A stretch of DNA of 24,400 nucleotides from CAZKVJ01 sp964556225 (GTDB lineage Bacteria; Actinomycetota; Acidimicrobiia; Acidimicrobiales; Ilumatobacteraceae). Shown piece by piece: positions 1-7,138 of this stretch; the stretch's first letter is position 1; each line of letters opens with the position of its first letter. The notes under the pieces were generated by a model. That model saw only the letters and a list, made by a program, of their open reading frames with translations. It was not told where the DNA came from and searched no databases. The translations under genes and the position numbers were made by a program. The stretch spans positions 1-24,400 of the forward strand of contig CAZKVJ010000031.1 in the NCBI GenBank assembly GCA_964556225.1. Reading direction: 5' to 3'.

Positions 1-525
1 GCCGACACCTACGGGCTGCTGCGCGCCGCGATCCAGGACCCGAACCCGGTGGTGTTCGTCGAGAACCGGCTGCAGTACGGGATGAAGGGCCCGCAGCCGG
101 CCGACGACCACGTCATCCCCATCGGCACGGCGTCCGTCGTGCGCCGCGGCGCCGACGTCACGCTGGTGTCGATCTCGCGGATGGTGCACGACTGCCTGGC
201 CGCCGCCGACGCCGTGGCCGCGGACGGCATCTCGGTCGAGGTGGTCGACCTTCGCACGGTCGCCCCGCTCGACACTGCGACGGTCCTCGAGTCGGTGCGC
301 CGCACCAGCCGCCTCGTGATCGCCCACGAGGCCGTCGTGCCGTTCGGCATCGGCGCCGAGATCGCCGCCACCGTCGCCCGCGACGCGTTCTGGGACCTCG
401 ACGCACCGATCGAGCGCGTCGGCGCCGCGCCGACACCGACGCCGTACGCACCGGAGCTGGAGCGGGCCTGGCTCCCGGACGCCGAGGCGATCGCCCGAGC
501 CGTGCGGCGCAGCGCCGGCGCGTGA
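1..525 (+). CDS. 2-oxoacid dehydrogenase E1 component, beta subunit, C-terminal part (partial)
   Basis: The frame is open from the first base, so the 5' part lies outside the window; 174 residues and the TGA stop are visible. The visible part begins just before a V-V-F-V-E-N-R segment and continues into a transketolase C-terminal domain. Characteristic pieces are the G-x-A-x-V-V-R-x-G-x-D-V-T-L-V-S segment, the V-E-V-V-D-L-R-T-V-A-P-L-D motif and the I-A-H-E-A motif. This is the beta subunit of the thiamine-diphosphate E1 heterotetramer (pyruvate, branched-chain 2-oxoacid or acetoin type), which decarboxylates a 2-oxoacid and passes the acyl group to an E2 lipoyl protein. Substrate cannot be told from this half. 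It is followed 26 bp later by the cyclase-family gene on the same strand, so co-transcription is likely. Confidence 0.9.
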   Translation, partial: ADTYGLLRAAIQDPNPVVFVENRLQYGMKGPQPADDHVIPIGTASVVRRGADVTLVSISRMVHDCLAAADAVAADGISVEVVDLRTVAPLDTATVLESVRRTSRLVIAHEAVVPFGIGAEIAATVARDAFWDLDAPIERVGAAPTPTPYAPELERAWLPDAEAIARAVRRSAGA

Positions 526-551
526 GCACCGAACGACACGAGGAGACGACC

Positions 552-1619
552 ATGGCCAAGCGATGGGTCAACCGCCCCGAGGGCTCGACGTGGGGTGACT
601 GGGGCGACGACGACGAGCTGGGGCGCATCAACCTGCTCACCCCGCAGAAGGTGATGGAGGGCATCCGCGAGGTCGAGCACGGCACGACGTTCTGCCTCAG
701 CCTCCCGCTCGACTACCCCGGCGGCACCTCGCTGAACCAGCGGCGGTACCCACCCCGCCTCGCGCCCACCGAGGACATGGCGGGCACCCCGGAGGCGTTC
801 TTCAACGTACCCATGGCGTCGATGGGACCGGAGGCGTCGCACGCCCGCTACGTGGACGTGTGGGCCGACGATGCCGTCACCTTGTGGCTGCAGTACTCCA
901 CGCAGTGGGACGCCCTGTGCCATGTCGGCGCGCAGTTCGATGCCGACGGTGACGGCGTCGAGGAGCCGGTCTTCTACAACGGGTACCGCAGCGGCGTCGA
1001 CATCGTCGGTCCCCACCCCGACGCCCGCGGCGACGGCCGCGGCCACGCCAGCTTCGCCCATCACCTCGGCCTCGAGCACATGGCCGCCCACGGCGTGCAG
1101 GGCCGGGGCGTGCTGGTCGACCTCGCCCATCACCTCGGCCACGAGTACCGGGGCGTCGACCTGGCGACCCTGCAGGCGATCATGGACGCCGACGGCGTCG
1201 CCGTGGAGCCGGGCGACATGCTGTTGTTGCACACCGGCTTCGCGACGAAGGTCCTGGAGTGGAACCGCGAGCCCGACCCGCGCCAGATCCACATGATGTG
1301 CGCGTGGCTCGATGCGCGCGACCCGGCCCTGCTCGACTGGATCGCCGGCTCCGGCATCTCCGCGCTGATCGCCGACAACTACGCGGTCGAGGGGATGATC
1401 GTGCCGGGCCGCGAACCCGACGAGAGCCGCCACTCGTACCTGCCCATCCATCACCTGTGCCTGTTCAAGCTGGGCGTCCCCCTCGGCGAGCTGTGGTATC
1501 TCCACGAGCTGGCGACGTGGCTGCGCGAGCACGGCCGCAACCGGTTCCTCCTCACCGCGCCGCCGCTGCGCCTGCCCGGGATCGCCGGCTCGCCGGTGAC
1601 GCCGATCGCCACCGTCTGA
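552..1619 (+). CDS. Cyclase-family (kynurenine formamidase-like) metal-dependent hydrolase
   Basis: 355 residues. ATG 552 is chosen because AGGAGA lies 6 bases upstream; a GTG at 522 overlapping the previous stop gives a less likely extension of 10 residues. The N-terminus (R-P-E-G-S-T-W-G-D-W-G-x-D-D-E-L-G-R-I-N-L-L) and the central T-Q-W-D-A-L-C-H-V-G segment are typical of the long actinobacterial branch of the cyclase family, in which His and Asp residues bind a divalent metal. An L-L-L-H-T-G-F segment lies in the second half. Characterised relatives hydrolyse formyl-kynurenine, isatin or related amides and cyclic compounds; many members have no known substrate. Beside a Baeyer-Villiger enzyme it could open a lactone or diketone ring, but that is inference. 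It converges on the monooxygenase gene with only 7 bp between them. Confidence 0.85.
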   Translation: MAKRWVNRPEGSTWGDWGDDDELGRINLLTPQKVMEGIREVEHGTTFCLSLPLDYPGGTSLNQRRYPPRLAPTEDMAGTPEAFFNVPMASMGPEASHARYVDVWADDAVTLWLQYSTQWDALCHVGAQFDADGDGVEEPVFYNGYRSGVDIVGPHPDARGDGRGHASFAHHLGLEHMAAHGVQGRGVLVDLAHHLGHEYRGVDLATLQAIMDADGVAVEPGDMLLLHTGFATKVLEWNREPDPRQIHMMCAWLDARDPALLDWIAGSGISALIADNYAVEGMIVPGREPDESRHSYLPIHHLCLFKLGVPLGELWYLHELATWLREHGRNRFLLTAPPLRLPGIAGSPVTPIATV

Positions 1620-1630
1620 CGGACGGTCAG
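1616..1630. terminator. Short inverted repeat between convergent genes
   Basis: CTGAC (1616-1620) and GTCAG (1626-1630) form a 5-bp stem with a 5-base loop. The arms contain both stop codons of the convergent cyclase (TGA 1617-1619) and monooxygenase (TCA 1627-1629). There is no T-tract. It may act as a weak bidirectional terminator, or be chance. Confidence 0.3.
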
Positions 1631-3249
1631 CGCGGTGTGGCGGCCGGCGCTGCGGACAGCTCGAAGGTGGCGTAGCCGGACTCGACGGCGGCCGCGATCA
1701 TCGCCTGGAGCTTGGGCCGGCCGCCCGGGTTGAGCAGGTAGCGCGTCGGCTTGCCCGGCACGTTCGTACCGAAGAAGTAGCTCTTCTCGTTGAACGGCGA
1801 GTACTTCGCCCACTCGTCGACCATGGCCGTCCACGCGTCCTGGGCGTCGGCGCGCACCTCCACCACGTCGAACCCGTGGTCGCGGGCATGCACCAGCAGG
1901 TCCGTCACGAAGTCGACCTGATCGGCGCCGTAGCGCGGGTTGTTGCCGGTGGAGCCGTGGGGACCGCCGGGGAAGTAGAGGTTCGGGAAGCCGCGGGTGA
2001 CGATGCCCAGGTAGGTCGACGGCCCGTCCGCCCACTCGTCCTCGAGCGCCCGGCCATCGCGCCCCCTGATCCCCATCCGGGTGAGCGCACCCGTCCCGAA
2101 GTCGAAGCCGGTCGCCCACACGATCATGTCGAAGTCACGCTGGCCGTCGGTCGTCTCGATCCCGGTGCGGGTGACCTGCACCATCGGCGTGGCCCTCAGG
2201 TCGACGAGCGACACGTTGGGTCGGTTGAACGTCTCGTAGTACCCGTTGACGAACGGTGGGCGCTTCTCGGCGTAGCCGTGGTCGCTCGGGATGAGCTTCT
2301 CGGCGGTCTCGGGGTCGTGCACGATCGAGCGGATCTTGGCCCGGATGAACTCGCACCACTCCTCGTTGGCCGGGCCGGCGCGCAGGACGTCGGTGTAGTT
2401 GCTCGTGAGCTTGGTGAACCCGGGGCTGTTCCACATCGCCTCGAAGAACGCCTGGCGCTCCTCTGCGGTGTCGTCGGTCGTGGCCCGGGTGCACGGCTCG
2501 TGGAGGAACCCGCTGGCCGAGGTCTGGAGGATGTCGCGCATCCGTTCGAAGCCCGCCTTCAGCTCGGCCTGCTCCTCGGCCGTGATCGGGCGGTTGTTGA
2601 GCGGCGTGCACCAGTTGGCGGTGCGCTGGTAGACGGTCAGGGACTCGGCCTGGTCGGCGATCGCCGGGATGATCTGCACCCCGCTGGAACCCGTGCCGAC
2701 GACGGCCACCCGCTTGCCGGCGAAGTCGACCGGCCGGCGGGGCCACCGCCCCGTGTGGTACGACTCGCCGGCGAAGGAGTCGCGACCGGGGACGTCCGGG
2801 AGGAACGGGACCGACAGCACGCCGGTGGCAGCGACGAGGTGCCGGCAGCTGAGCTCGAGCCCGCGCTCGGTGTGCACGCGCCACCGGCCCGTCGCCTCGT
2901 CGAACACCGCCGAGTCGACCCGAGCCCCGAAGGTGATGTGGCGGCGCAGGTCGAAGCGGTCCACGGCGTGGTTCATGTACCGCTCGATCTCCGGCTGGCC
3001 GGCGAAGTGCTCGGTCCACTCCCACTCCTCGAACAGCTCCTTGGAGTGGAGGTAGGCGTACGTGTAGCTCTCGGAGTCGAAGCGGGCGTCGGGGTAGCAG
3101 TTCCAGTACCACGTCCCGCCCACCCCATCGCCGACCTCGAGCAGCCGGGCCGTGAACCCGGCCCCGATCAGTCGGTGGAGCTGGTGGATGCCGATGATGC
3201 CGGCGCCCACCACGACGACGTCCACGCTCGAAGGATCTTGGTCAGCCAT
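1627..3249 (-). CDS. Flavin-dependent monooxygenase of the Baeyer-Villiger (cyclohexanone/phenylacetone) type
   Basis: 540 residues, full length for the family. The protein has an N-terminal FAD Rossmann motif G-A-G-I-I-G (15-20), then the G-G-T-W-Y-W-N-C-Y-P-D-A-R segment (44-56) typical of BVMOs. The exact fingerprint F-A-G-E-S-Y-H-T-G-R-W-P (159-170, consensus FxGxxxHTxxWP) precedes a second NADPH-binding Rossmann motif G-T-G-S-S-G (185-190). Such enzymes use NADPH, FAD and O2 to insert oxygen next to a ketone, giving an ester or lactone. It is the last gene of a minus-strand block after SDR and P450. The 49-bp gap to the P450 carries its own promoter-like sequence and operator, so it can be expressed separately. 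The TACAAT box ends only 9 bases before ATG, suggesting a nearly leaderless transcript. The natural ketone is unknown; a cyclic terpenoid or steroid ketone is a guess from neighbours. Confidence 0.93.
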   Translation of the reverse strand: MADQDPSSVDVVVVGAGIIGIHQLHRLIGAGFTARLLEVGDGVGGTWYWNCYPDARFDSESYTYAYLHSKELFEEWEWTEHFAGQPEIERYMNHAVDRFDLRRHITFGARVDSAVFDEATGRWRVHTERGLELSCRHLVAATGVLSVPFLPDVPGRDSFAGESYHTGRWPRRPVDFAGKRVAVVGTGSSGVQIIPAIADQAESLTVYQRTANWCTPLNNRPITAEEQAELKAGFERMRDILQTSASGFLHEPCTRATTDDTAEERQAFFEAMWNSPGFTKLTSNYTDVLRAGPANEEWCEFIRAKIRSIVHDPETAEKLIPSDHGYAEKRPPFVNGYYETFNRPNVSLVDLRATPMVQVTRTGIETTDGQRDFDMIVWATGFDFGTGALTRMGIRGRDGRALEDEWADGPSTYLGIVTRGFPNLYFPGGPHGSTGNNPRYGADQVDFVTDLLVHARDHGFDVVEVRADAQDAWTAMVDEWAKYSPFNEKSYFFGTNVPGKPTRYLLNPGGRPKLQAMIAAAVESGYATFELSAAPAATPR

Positions 3250-3258
3250 GCGTCAGAA

Positions 3259-3276
3259 ATTGTACCGATCGGTCAA
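3259..3276 (-). promoter_or_regulatory. Promoter and palindromic operator of the monooxygenase gene
   Basis: On the minus strand the sequence reads TTGACCGATCGGTACAAT. TACAAT (plus 3259-3264) is a good -10 box, ending 9 bases before the ATG at 3249. A perfect 10-bp palindrome ACCGATCGGT (3264-3273) sits immediately upstream of and overlaps that box, inside the -35/-10 space. This placement is typical of a TetR-type repressor site. No convincing -35 hexamer stands at 17 bp spacing. Confidence 0.5.
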
Positions 3277-3298
3277 CTCTGGCGCGAGCCCGGCAGGA

Positions 3299-4498
3299 TC
3301 AGCCGACGACCATGGGCATGGAGTCCCACCCCCGCACCGTTGACGTCGACGACAGGCGAGCCCCGCTGAGGTCCACGTCCCATTCGGGCCAACGGTTGAG
3401 CAGCTCGTCGAGCGCCACCCGCCCCTCGAGGCGGGCGAGGCTCGCGCCGAGGCAGAAGTGCAACCCGTAGCCGAACGTTAGGTGCTGGCCGTCGGTGCGG
3501 TGAACGTCGAACTGCTCGGCGTTCCGGTAGCGGCGCTCGTCCCGGTTGGCCGCGCCGACGATCAGCAGCACGGCGCTGCCCTCGGGGATGGTCGTCCCGT
3601 GGAGCTCGATGTCGTGGGCGACGTAGCGGGCGATGTGGGGCCCGGTCGGCTCGAACCGCAGGGTCTCGTCGATGGCCGCCGGGATCAGGCTCCGGTCGTC
3701 GTGGATCGCGCGACGCTGGTCCGGGTGCTCGGCCAGCACCTTGGCCAGCCAGCCGATGAGGCGCCCCGTGGTCTCGTTCCCCGCCCCGGCGAGCACCTGG
3801 GTGTAGGTCAGGACCTCCGCCCGGGTGAGCTTCCTCGTGGTGCCCGTCTCGTCCTCGAACTCGGCGTTGAGCAGCGCCGTCATCAAGTCGTCGGACGGGT
3901 GCTCGGCACGCCACTCGATGTACTCGGTGAACATCTCGCCGTTGGCGATCTCCTCCTGCTTCACCTGCATCGGCTGGCCCCGCTCGGTGCGCAGGTTGGC
4001 GTCTTGGCGGTCGCGCACCTTCACCTGGTCCGACTCCGGGATGCCCAGGAGCATCCCGATGACCCGCATCGGCATCTCCGCCGCCAGCTCGGTGACGATG
4101 TCGAACCGGTCGGCGCCGACCAGCGGGTCGAGGCAGGCGACGCAGAAGGCGCGCACCTGATCCTCGAGCGCGGACATGCGCCGCGGGGTGAAGACCCGGG
4201 ACATCAGCCCCCGGTGCACGGTGTGCACCGGTGGGTCCTCGAACATGATGACGCCCGACGGCAGCTCGATGCCCGATTGGATGATCTCGAGGATGTCCCC
4301 CCGGCTGCTGGAGAACGTCTGCCAGTTGACGAACGCCGCTTCGACGTCGGCGTGACGCGACAGCGCCCAGAAGCGATAGCGGTCGTTGTAGTAGACGGGC
4401 GCCTCGTCGCGGAGCCGGGCGAACGTCGGGTACGGATCGGCGTTGATCGCCCGGTCGTACGGGTCGTAGTAGATCGCGGTGGTGTCGACGGTGGACAT
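3299..4498 (-). CDS. Cytochrome P450
   Basis: 399 residues, normal length for a soluble bacterial class I P450. Three hallmarks are visible: the I-helix A-G-A-G-N-E-T-T (237-244) with the oxygen-activating acid/Thr region, the ExxR motif E-T-L-R (278-281), and the heme loop F-G-Y-G-L-H-F-C-L-G (342-351) with Cys349 as the iron ligand. It should hydroxylate a substrate using electrons from a ferredoxin and reductase, none of which is in the window. ATG 4498 is chosen because it lies 5 bases after the SDR stop, implying translational coupling. The frame stays open through the SDR region, but that is an out-of-frame shadow. Its substrate is unknown; context suggests it prepares a ring or side chain for SDR and Baeyer-Villiger oxidation. 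Confidence 0.95.
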   Translation of the reverse strand: MSTVDTTAIYYDPYDRAINADPYPTFARLRDEAPVYYNDRYRFWALSRHADVEAAFVNWQTFSSSRGDILEIIQSGIELPSGVIMFEDPPVHTVHRGLMSRVFTPRRMSALEDQVRAFCVACLDPLVGADRFDIVTELAAEMPMRVIGMLLGIPESDQVKVRDRQDANLRTERGQPMQVKQEEIANGEMFTEYIEWRAEHPSDDLMTALLNAEFEDETGTTRKLTRAEVLTYTQVLAGAGNETTGRLIGWLAKVLAEHPDQRRAIHDDRSLIPAAIDETLRFEPTGPHIARYVAHDIELHGTTIPEGSAVLLIVGAANRDERRYRNAEQFDVHRTDGQHLTFGYGLHFCLGASLARLEGRVALDELLNRWPEWDVDLSGARLSSTSTVRGWDSMPMVVG

Positions 4499-4503
4499 GA
4501 CGC

Positions 4504-5247
4504 TCAGCCCAGTCGAGCGGTCATGCCGGCGTCGACGGGGATGATGGCGCCGGTGACCAGGCTGGCGCGGTCGGAGGCGAGGAAGCACGCCACCTCGGCC
4601 ACCTCCCCGGGCTGGCCGGCCCGCTGCAGCGCGTTCCGCTCGATCATCTGCGGGAAGCGTGCTCCCGCACCCGGTCCACCCGACATCTCGGTCTCGATGA
4701 AGCCGGGGCAGATCGCGTTGGCGCGGATGCCCTTCACTCCGTACTCGATGGCTGCCGCCTTCGTGAGCGCGATCACACCCGCCTTCGACATGCTGTAGAT
4801 GCTCGTGCCCGGGGAGGCGTTGACCCCACCGATCGACGACCAGTTGGTGATGGTCCCACCGCCCGTCGGCACCATCGTGCGGATCGCGTGCTTCGTCCCC
4901 AGCAGGACGCCCTTCAGGTTGACGGCCATGATCCGCTCGTACTCCTCGAGCGGGGCGTCGGCCAGCATCCCACCGCTGGCCACGCCGGCCACGTTCAGCA
5001 CCGCGTCGACCTTCCCGAACGCGCGGAGCGCAGCAGCGAACATCGCCTCGACGGCCGCCTCGTCCGTCACGTCGCACTGGTGTGCCACGACCGCGCCGCC
5101 GAGGGCCGCCGCCGTCTCCTCCTGGCGTCCGCTGATGTCGACCGCGAGCACCCTCGCGCCCTCGCGGACGAACACCTCCGCCGACGCGCGGCCCATGCCG
5201 GATCCGGCCCCGGTGATCACCGCCACCTTGCCGTCGAGCTCTCCCAT
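4504..5247 (-). CDS. Short-chain dehydrogenase/reductase (SDR), classical type
   Basis: 247 residues, the usual classical SDR length. It shows the cofactor motif T-G-A-G-S-G-M-G (12-19), D37 at the end of the second strand favouring NAD(H), the N-V-A-G motif (85-88), a catalytic Ser (137/138) and the Y-S-M-S-K pair (Tyr151, Lys155). These enzymes oxidise alcohols or reduce ketones. GAGGAGGGGG directly before the ATG at 5247 is a strong ribosome binding site. It is the first gene of the SDR-P450 block and has a strong 18-bp dyad about 50 bp upstream of the start, shared with the broken P450 at 7139. A role oxidising the alcohol made by the P450 to a ketone for the monooxygenase is plausible inference. 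Confidence 0.93.
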   Translation of the reverse strand: MGELDGKVAVITGAGSGMGRASAEVFVREGARVLAVDISGRQEETAAALGGAVVAHQCDVTDEAAVEAMFAAALRAFGKVDAVLNVAGVASGGMLADAPLEEYERIMAVNLKGVLLGTKHAIRTMVPTGGGTITNWSSIGGVNASPGTSIYSMSKAGVIALTKAAAIEYGVKGIRANAICPGFIETEMSGGPGAGARFPQMIERNALQRAGQPGEVAEVACFLASDRASLVTGAIIPVDAGMTARLG

Positions 5248-5294
5248 GCCCCCTCCTCGACCTCGTGCGGGCCCGAGACACCGGCCACGCGGAC

Positions 5295-5312
5295 GCTGTG
5301 CGGTCGCTCAGC
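5295..5312. promoter_or_regulatory. 18-bp dyad operator, copy A (GCTGnGCGnnCGCnCAGC)
   Basis: Plus strand reads GCTGTGCGGTCGCTCAGC. Half-sites GCTGnGCG and CGCnCAGC are perfectly inverted about a 2-bp centre. It lies between the divergent SDR (start 5247) and the DapB-like dehydrogenase (start 5359). It is next to an AT-rich patch, AGCATATACGCT (5310-5321), which is itself nearly palindromic and offers -10-like hexamers on both strands. It matches the copy at 7073-7090 at 16 of 18 positions. The nearby TetR gene product is the natural candidate binder. Confidence 0.65.
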
Positions 5313-5358
5313 ATATACGCTGGAGCGAACGGCGTCGCGACGACGATGGGGGTGCAGC

Positions 5359-6426
5359 GTGGCGATCAGGGTGGTGCAGTGGACGACGGGCAACGTCGGC
5401 AAGCAGTCGGTGAAGGCGATGGCGACCCATCCCGAGCTCGAGCTCGTCGGGTGCTACGCGTGGTCCGACGCCAAGGTTGGCGTCGACGTCGGAACGCTCG
5501 CCGGCATCGACCCGATCGGCGTGACGGCGACCAACGACGTCGACGCGCTGCTGGCGCTGCGGCCCGATGCCGTCGTCTACAACCCGATGTGGCCGTCGGT
5601 CGACGAGCTGGTCCGCATCCTCGAGGCCGGTGCCAACGTGGTCACCACCGCCGCGTTCATCACGGGCGGCCGGCTCGGCGACGACCGGCACCGGCTGGTC
5701 GAGGCGTGCCAGCGCGGCGGCGCGTCGCTGTTCGGCACCGGGGTCAGCCCGGGCTTCGCCGAGCTCGTGGCCATCACGATCGCCGGCATCTGCAGCCGCG
5801 TCGACAAGGTGACCGTCACCGAGACCGCGGACACCACGTTCTACGACTCACCCGACACCGAGCGGGTCGCCGGGTTCGGACATCCGATCGACCACCCGGG
5901 CCTGCACGACATGGCCACGGAGGGCACCGCCGTGTTCGGCGAGGCGGTGGCGATGGTTGCCGACGCGCTCGGCGTCCAGCTCGACGAGATCGTCTGCGAG
6001 GCCGAGTTCGCCCAGACGACCGCGGATCTCCCGATGGCGTCGTGGACGATCCCCGCCGGTCACGTCGCCGGCGTGGCCGCCAGCTGGCAGGGCCGGGTCG
6101 GTGGCCGCACCGTGGTCGACCTGAACGTGCGCTGGAAGAAGGGCTCGACGCTCGACCCGAACTGGGTGATCGAGCGGGACGGGTGGGTGATCCGGGTCGA
6201 CGGGCTCCCGACCGTCACCTCGTCGCTCGACTTCCTCCCGCCGGCCGACTTCCAGGCCAAGACCATCGAGGAGTTCATGGCGATCGGGCACATCATCACC
6301 GCGGTGCCGGCACTGAACGCCATCCCGGCCGTGGTGGCCGCCCCGCCCGGGATCGTCACCTACGCCGACTTGCCCTTCCCGATGCCGCGCGGCTGGGTGC
6401 GCGCCGGGGGTGACGCCGATCGCTGA
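5359..6426 (+). CDS. DapB-like NAD(P)-dependent dehydrogenase (diaminopentanoate dehydrogenase-like family)
   Basis: 355 residues from GTG 5359, preceded by a G-rich GGGGGT patch; the ATG at 5346 is in another frame. The N-terminus I-R-V-V-Q-W-T-T-G-N-V-G-K is the Rossmann start of the dihydrodipicolinate reductase-like family, with G-T-G-V-S-P-G-F in the middle and the long C-terminal domain shared with 2,4-diaminopentanoate dehydrogenases. Actinobacteria carry many paralogues near steroid, lipid and xenobiotic genes; most have no proven substrate. It diverges from the SDR-P450 block across a shared 111-bp promoter region that holds the dyad operator. Its 3' end overlaps the convergent TetR gene by 71 bp. 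The oxidoreductase role is well supported; the substrate is not. Confidence 0.85.
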   Translation: MAIRVVQWTTGNVGKQSVKAMATHPELELVGCYAWSDAKVGVDVGTLAGIDPIGVTATNDVDALLALRPDAVVYNPMWPSVDELVRILEAGANVVTTAAFITGGRLGDDRHRLVEACQRGGASLFGTGVSPGFAELVAITIAGICSRVDKVTVTETADTTFYDSPDTERVAGFGHPIDHPGLHDMATEGTAVFGEAVAMVADALGVQLDEIVCEAEFAQTTADLPMASWTIPAGHVAGVAASWQGRVGGRTVVDLNVRWKKGSTLDPNWVIERDGWVIRVDGLPTVTSSLDFLPPADFQAKTIEEFMAIGHIITAVPALNAIPAVVAAPPGIVTYADLPFPMPRGWVRAGGDADR

Positions 6427-7033
6427 CGGCAGCGGGGTCGTCGGCGCGAGGGCCATCCATGAGCTCGATCGCGTGCTCGACGAACGCGACGGTCTCGTCG
6501 TGGCCCTCGGTGATCCCCAGGCCGCGCTCGATCGCCAGCACCTGGCCGATGCCGGTCATGATGACGAGCGCCACCATCGGCGGCATCTGCGCCGTGGAGA
6601 CGCCGGCGCGCGCGAGGGCGGCCCCGAGCGACTCGAGCTGGGCGGCGCGGAACCGCTCGGCGTACCGGGCGATCTCGGCGCCGATCTCCTTGCGGTGGTT
6701 GGCGAGCGCGGCGAACTCGAGCATGAACGCCGAGCCCCGCCAGTCGCCGTTGATCCGCCAGAGCGTCTCCAGCGTCGGCGCAGCGGCGATCGCCCGCTCG
6801 AACCTCGCCAGGTTCGCGTCGGCTCGCCGCCGGAACACCTCGATGAACAGGTCGTCCATCGTGCGGAAGTAGTAGTGCACCAGCTGCGGCTTGAGTCCGG
6901 CAGCTGCCGCCAGCCGGCGAGACGTGACGGCCGCGTAGCCCTCGTCGAGCATCAGGCGCTCCGCGGCGTCGAGCAGCAGTGTGCGCGTCCGGGAATCCGG
7001 CCGTCCGATGCGGCGGGGTGACGGGCTGTCCAC
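6356..7033 (-). CDS. TetR-family transcriptional regulator
   Basis: 225 residues from GTG 7033 (V-D-S-P-S-P-R-R). A longer start at 7135 would run through the divergent promoter and operator, so I reject it. Residues about 17-64 form the TetR DNA-binding domain: T-L-L-L-D-A-A-E-R-L, then T-S-R-R-L-A-A-A-A-G-L-K-P-Q-L-V-H-Y-Y-F, the recognition helix signature. The rest is an alpha-helical ligand domain. The last 25 or so residues are Arg/Ala-rich and overlap the 3' end of the dehydrogenase gene. Identical-type 18-bp dyads sit on both sides of this locus, 40 bp upstream of its own start (7073-7090) and at 5295-5312. It may therefore repress itself, the broken P450, the dehydrogenase and the SDR-P450 block. 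The ligand is unknown. Confidence 0.88.
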   Translation of the reverse strand: MDSPSPRRIGRPDSRTRTLLLDAAERLMLDEGYAAVTSRRLAAAAGLKPQLVHYYFRTMDDLFIEVFRRRADANLARFERAIAAAPTLETLWRINGDWRGSAFMLEFAALANHRKEIGAEIARYAERFRAAQLESLGAALARAGVSTAQMPPMVALVIMTGIGQVLAIERGLGITEGHDETVAFVEHAIELMDGPRADDPAAVSDRRHPRRAPSRAASGRASRRR

Positions 7034-7045
7034 GGCGACACGATG

Positions 7046-7058
7046 CCACGCTCCGTGG
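7046..7058. promoter_or_regulatory. Small dyad in the TetR leader
   Basis: CCACG (7046-7050) and CGTGG (7054-7058) are perfectly inverted around CTC, 13 bases before the TetR start codon. It could be a second regulator site or a leader hairpin. It is too short to be sure. Confidence 0.25.
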
Positions 7059-7066
7059 AGGTCGAC

Positions 7067-7090
7067 TAGGATGCTGAGCGGTCGCACAGC
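7067..7090 (+). promoter_or_regulatory. Promoter and 18-bp dyad operator, copy B
   Basis: TAGGAT (7067-7072) is a -10-like box for the plus-strand P450. Directly after it, GCTGAGCGGTCGCACAGC (7073-7090) is the second copy of the GCTGnGCGnnCGCnCAGC dyad. It lies about 67 bp from the start codon it serves, the same distance and orientation as copy A relative to the SDR. Similarity between the two leaders extends beyond the dyad: ATGCTGAGCG before the centre and CGCACAGCG after it are shared. Confidence 0.6.
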
Positions 7091-7138
7091 GGCCGGGGGA
7101 CGCGCGACGAGGTGCAACGTCGCGGGGAGGGGCACACG

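Noticed and set aside
9..1532. Long minus-strand open frame opposite the E1 beta and cyclase genes
   Set aside because: Its protein has no recognisable motif and odd composition, while the plus-strand frames match known families. Long antisense frames are usual in GC-rich DNA.
1876..3369. Plus-strand open frame of nearly 500 codons opposite the monooxygenase
   Set aside because: Antisense shadow of a clear BVMO; composition rich in Gly, Val, Arg, His without motifs.
3299..5314. 671-residue frame that seems to fuse an N-terminal extension to the P450
   Set aside because: The first 270 or so codons are the SDR region read out of frame. The P450 has its own ATG at 4498, 5 bases after the SDR stop.
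6356..7135. Longer TetR start at 7135
   Set aside because: It would translate across the divergent promoter, the dyad operator and the P450 leader. The family start pattern fits GTG 7033.
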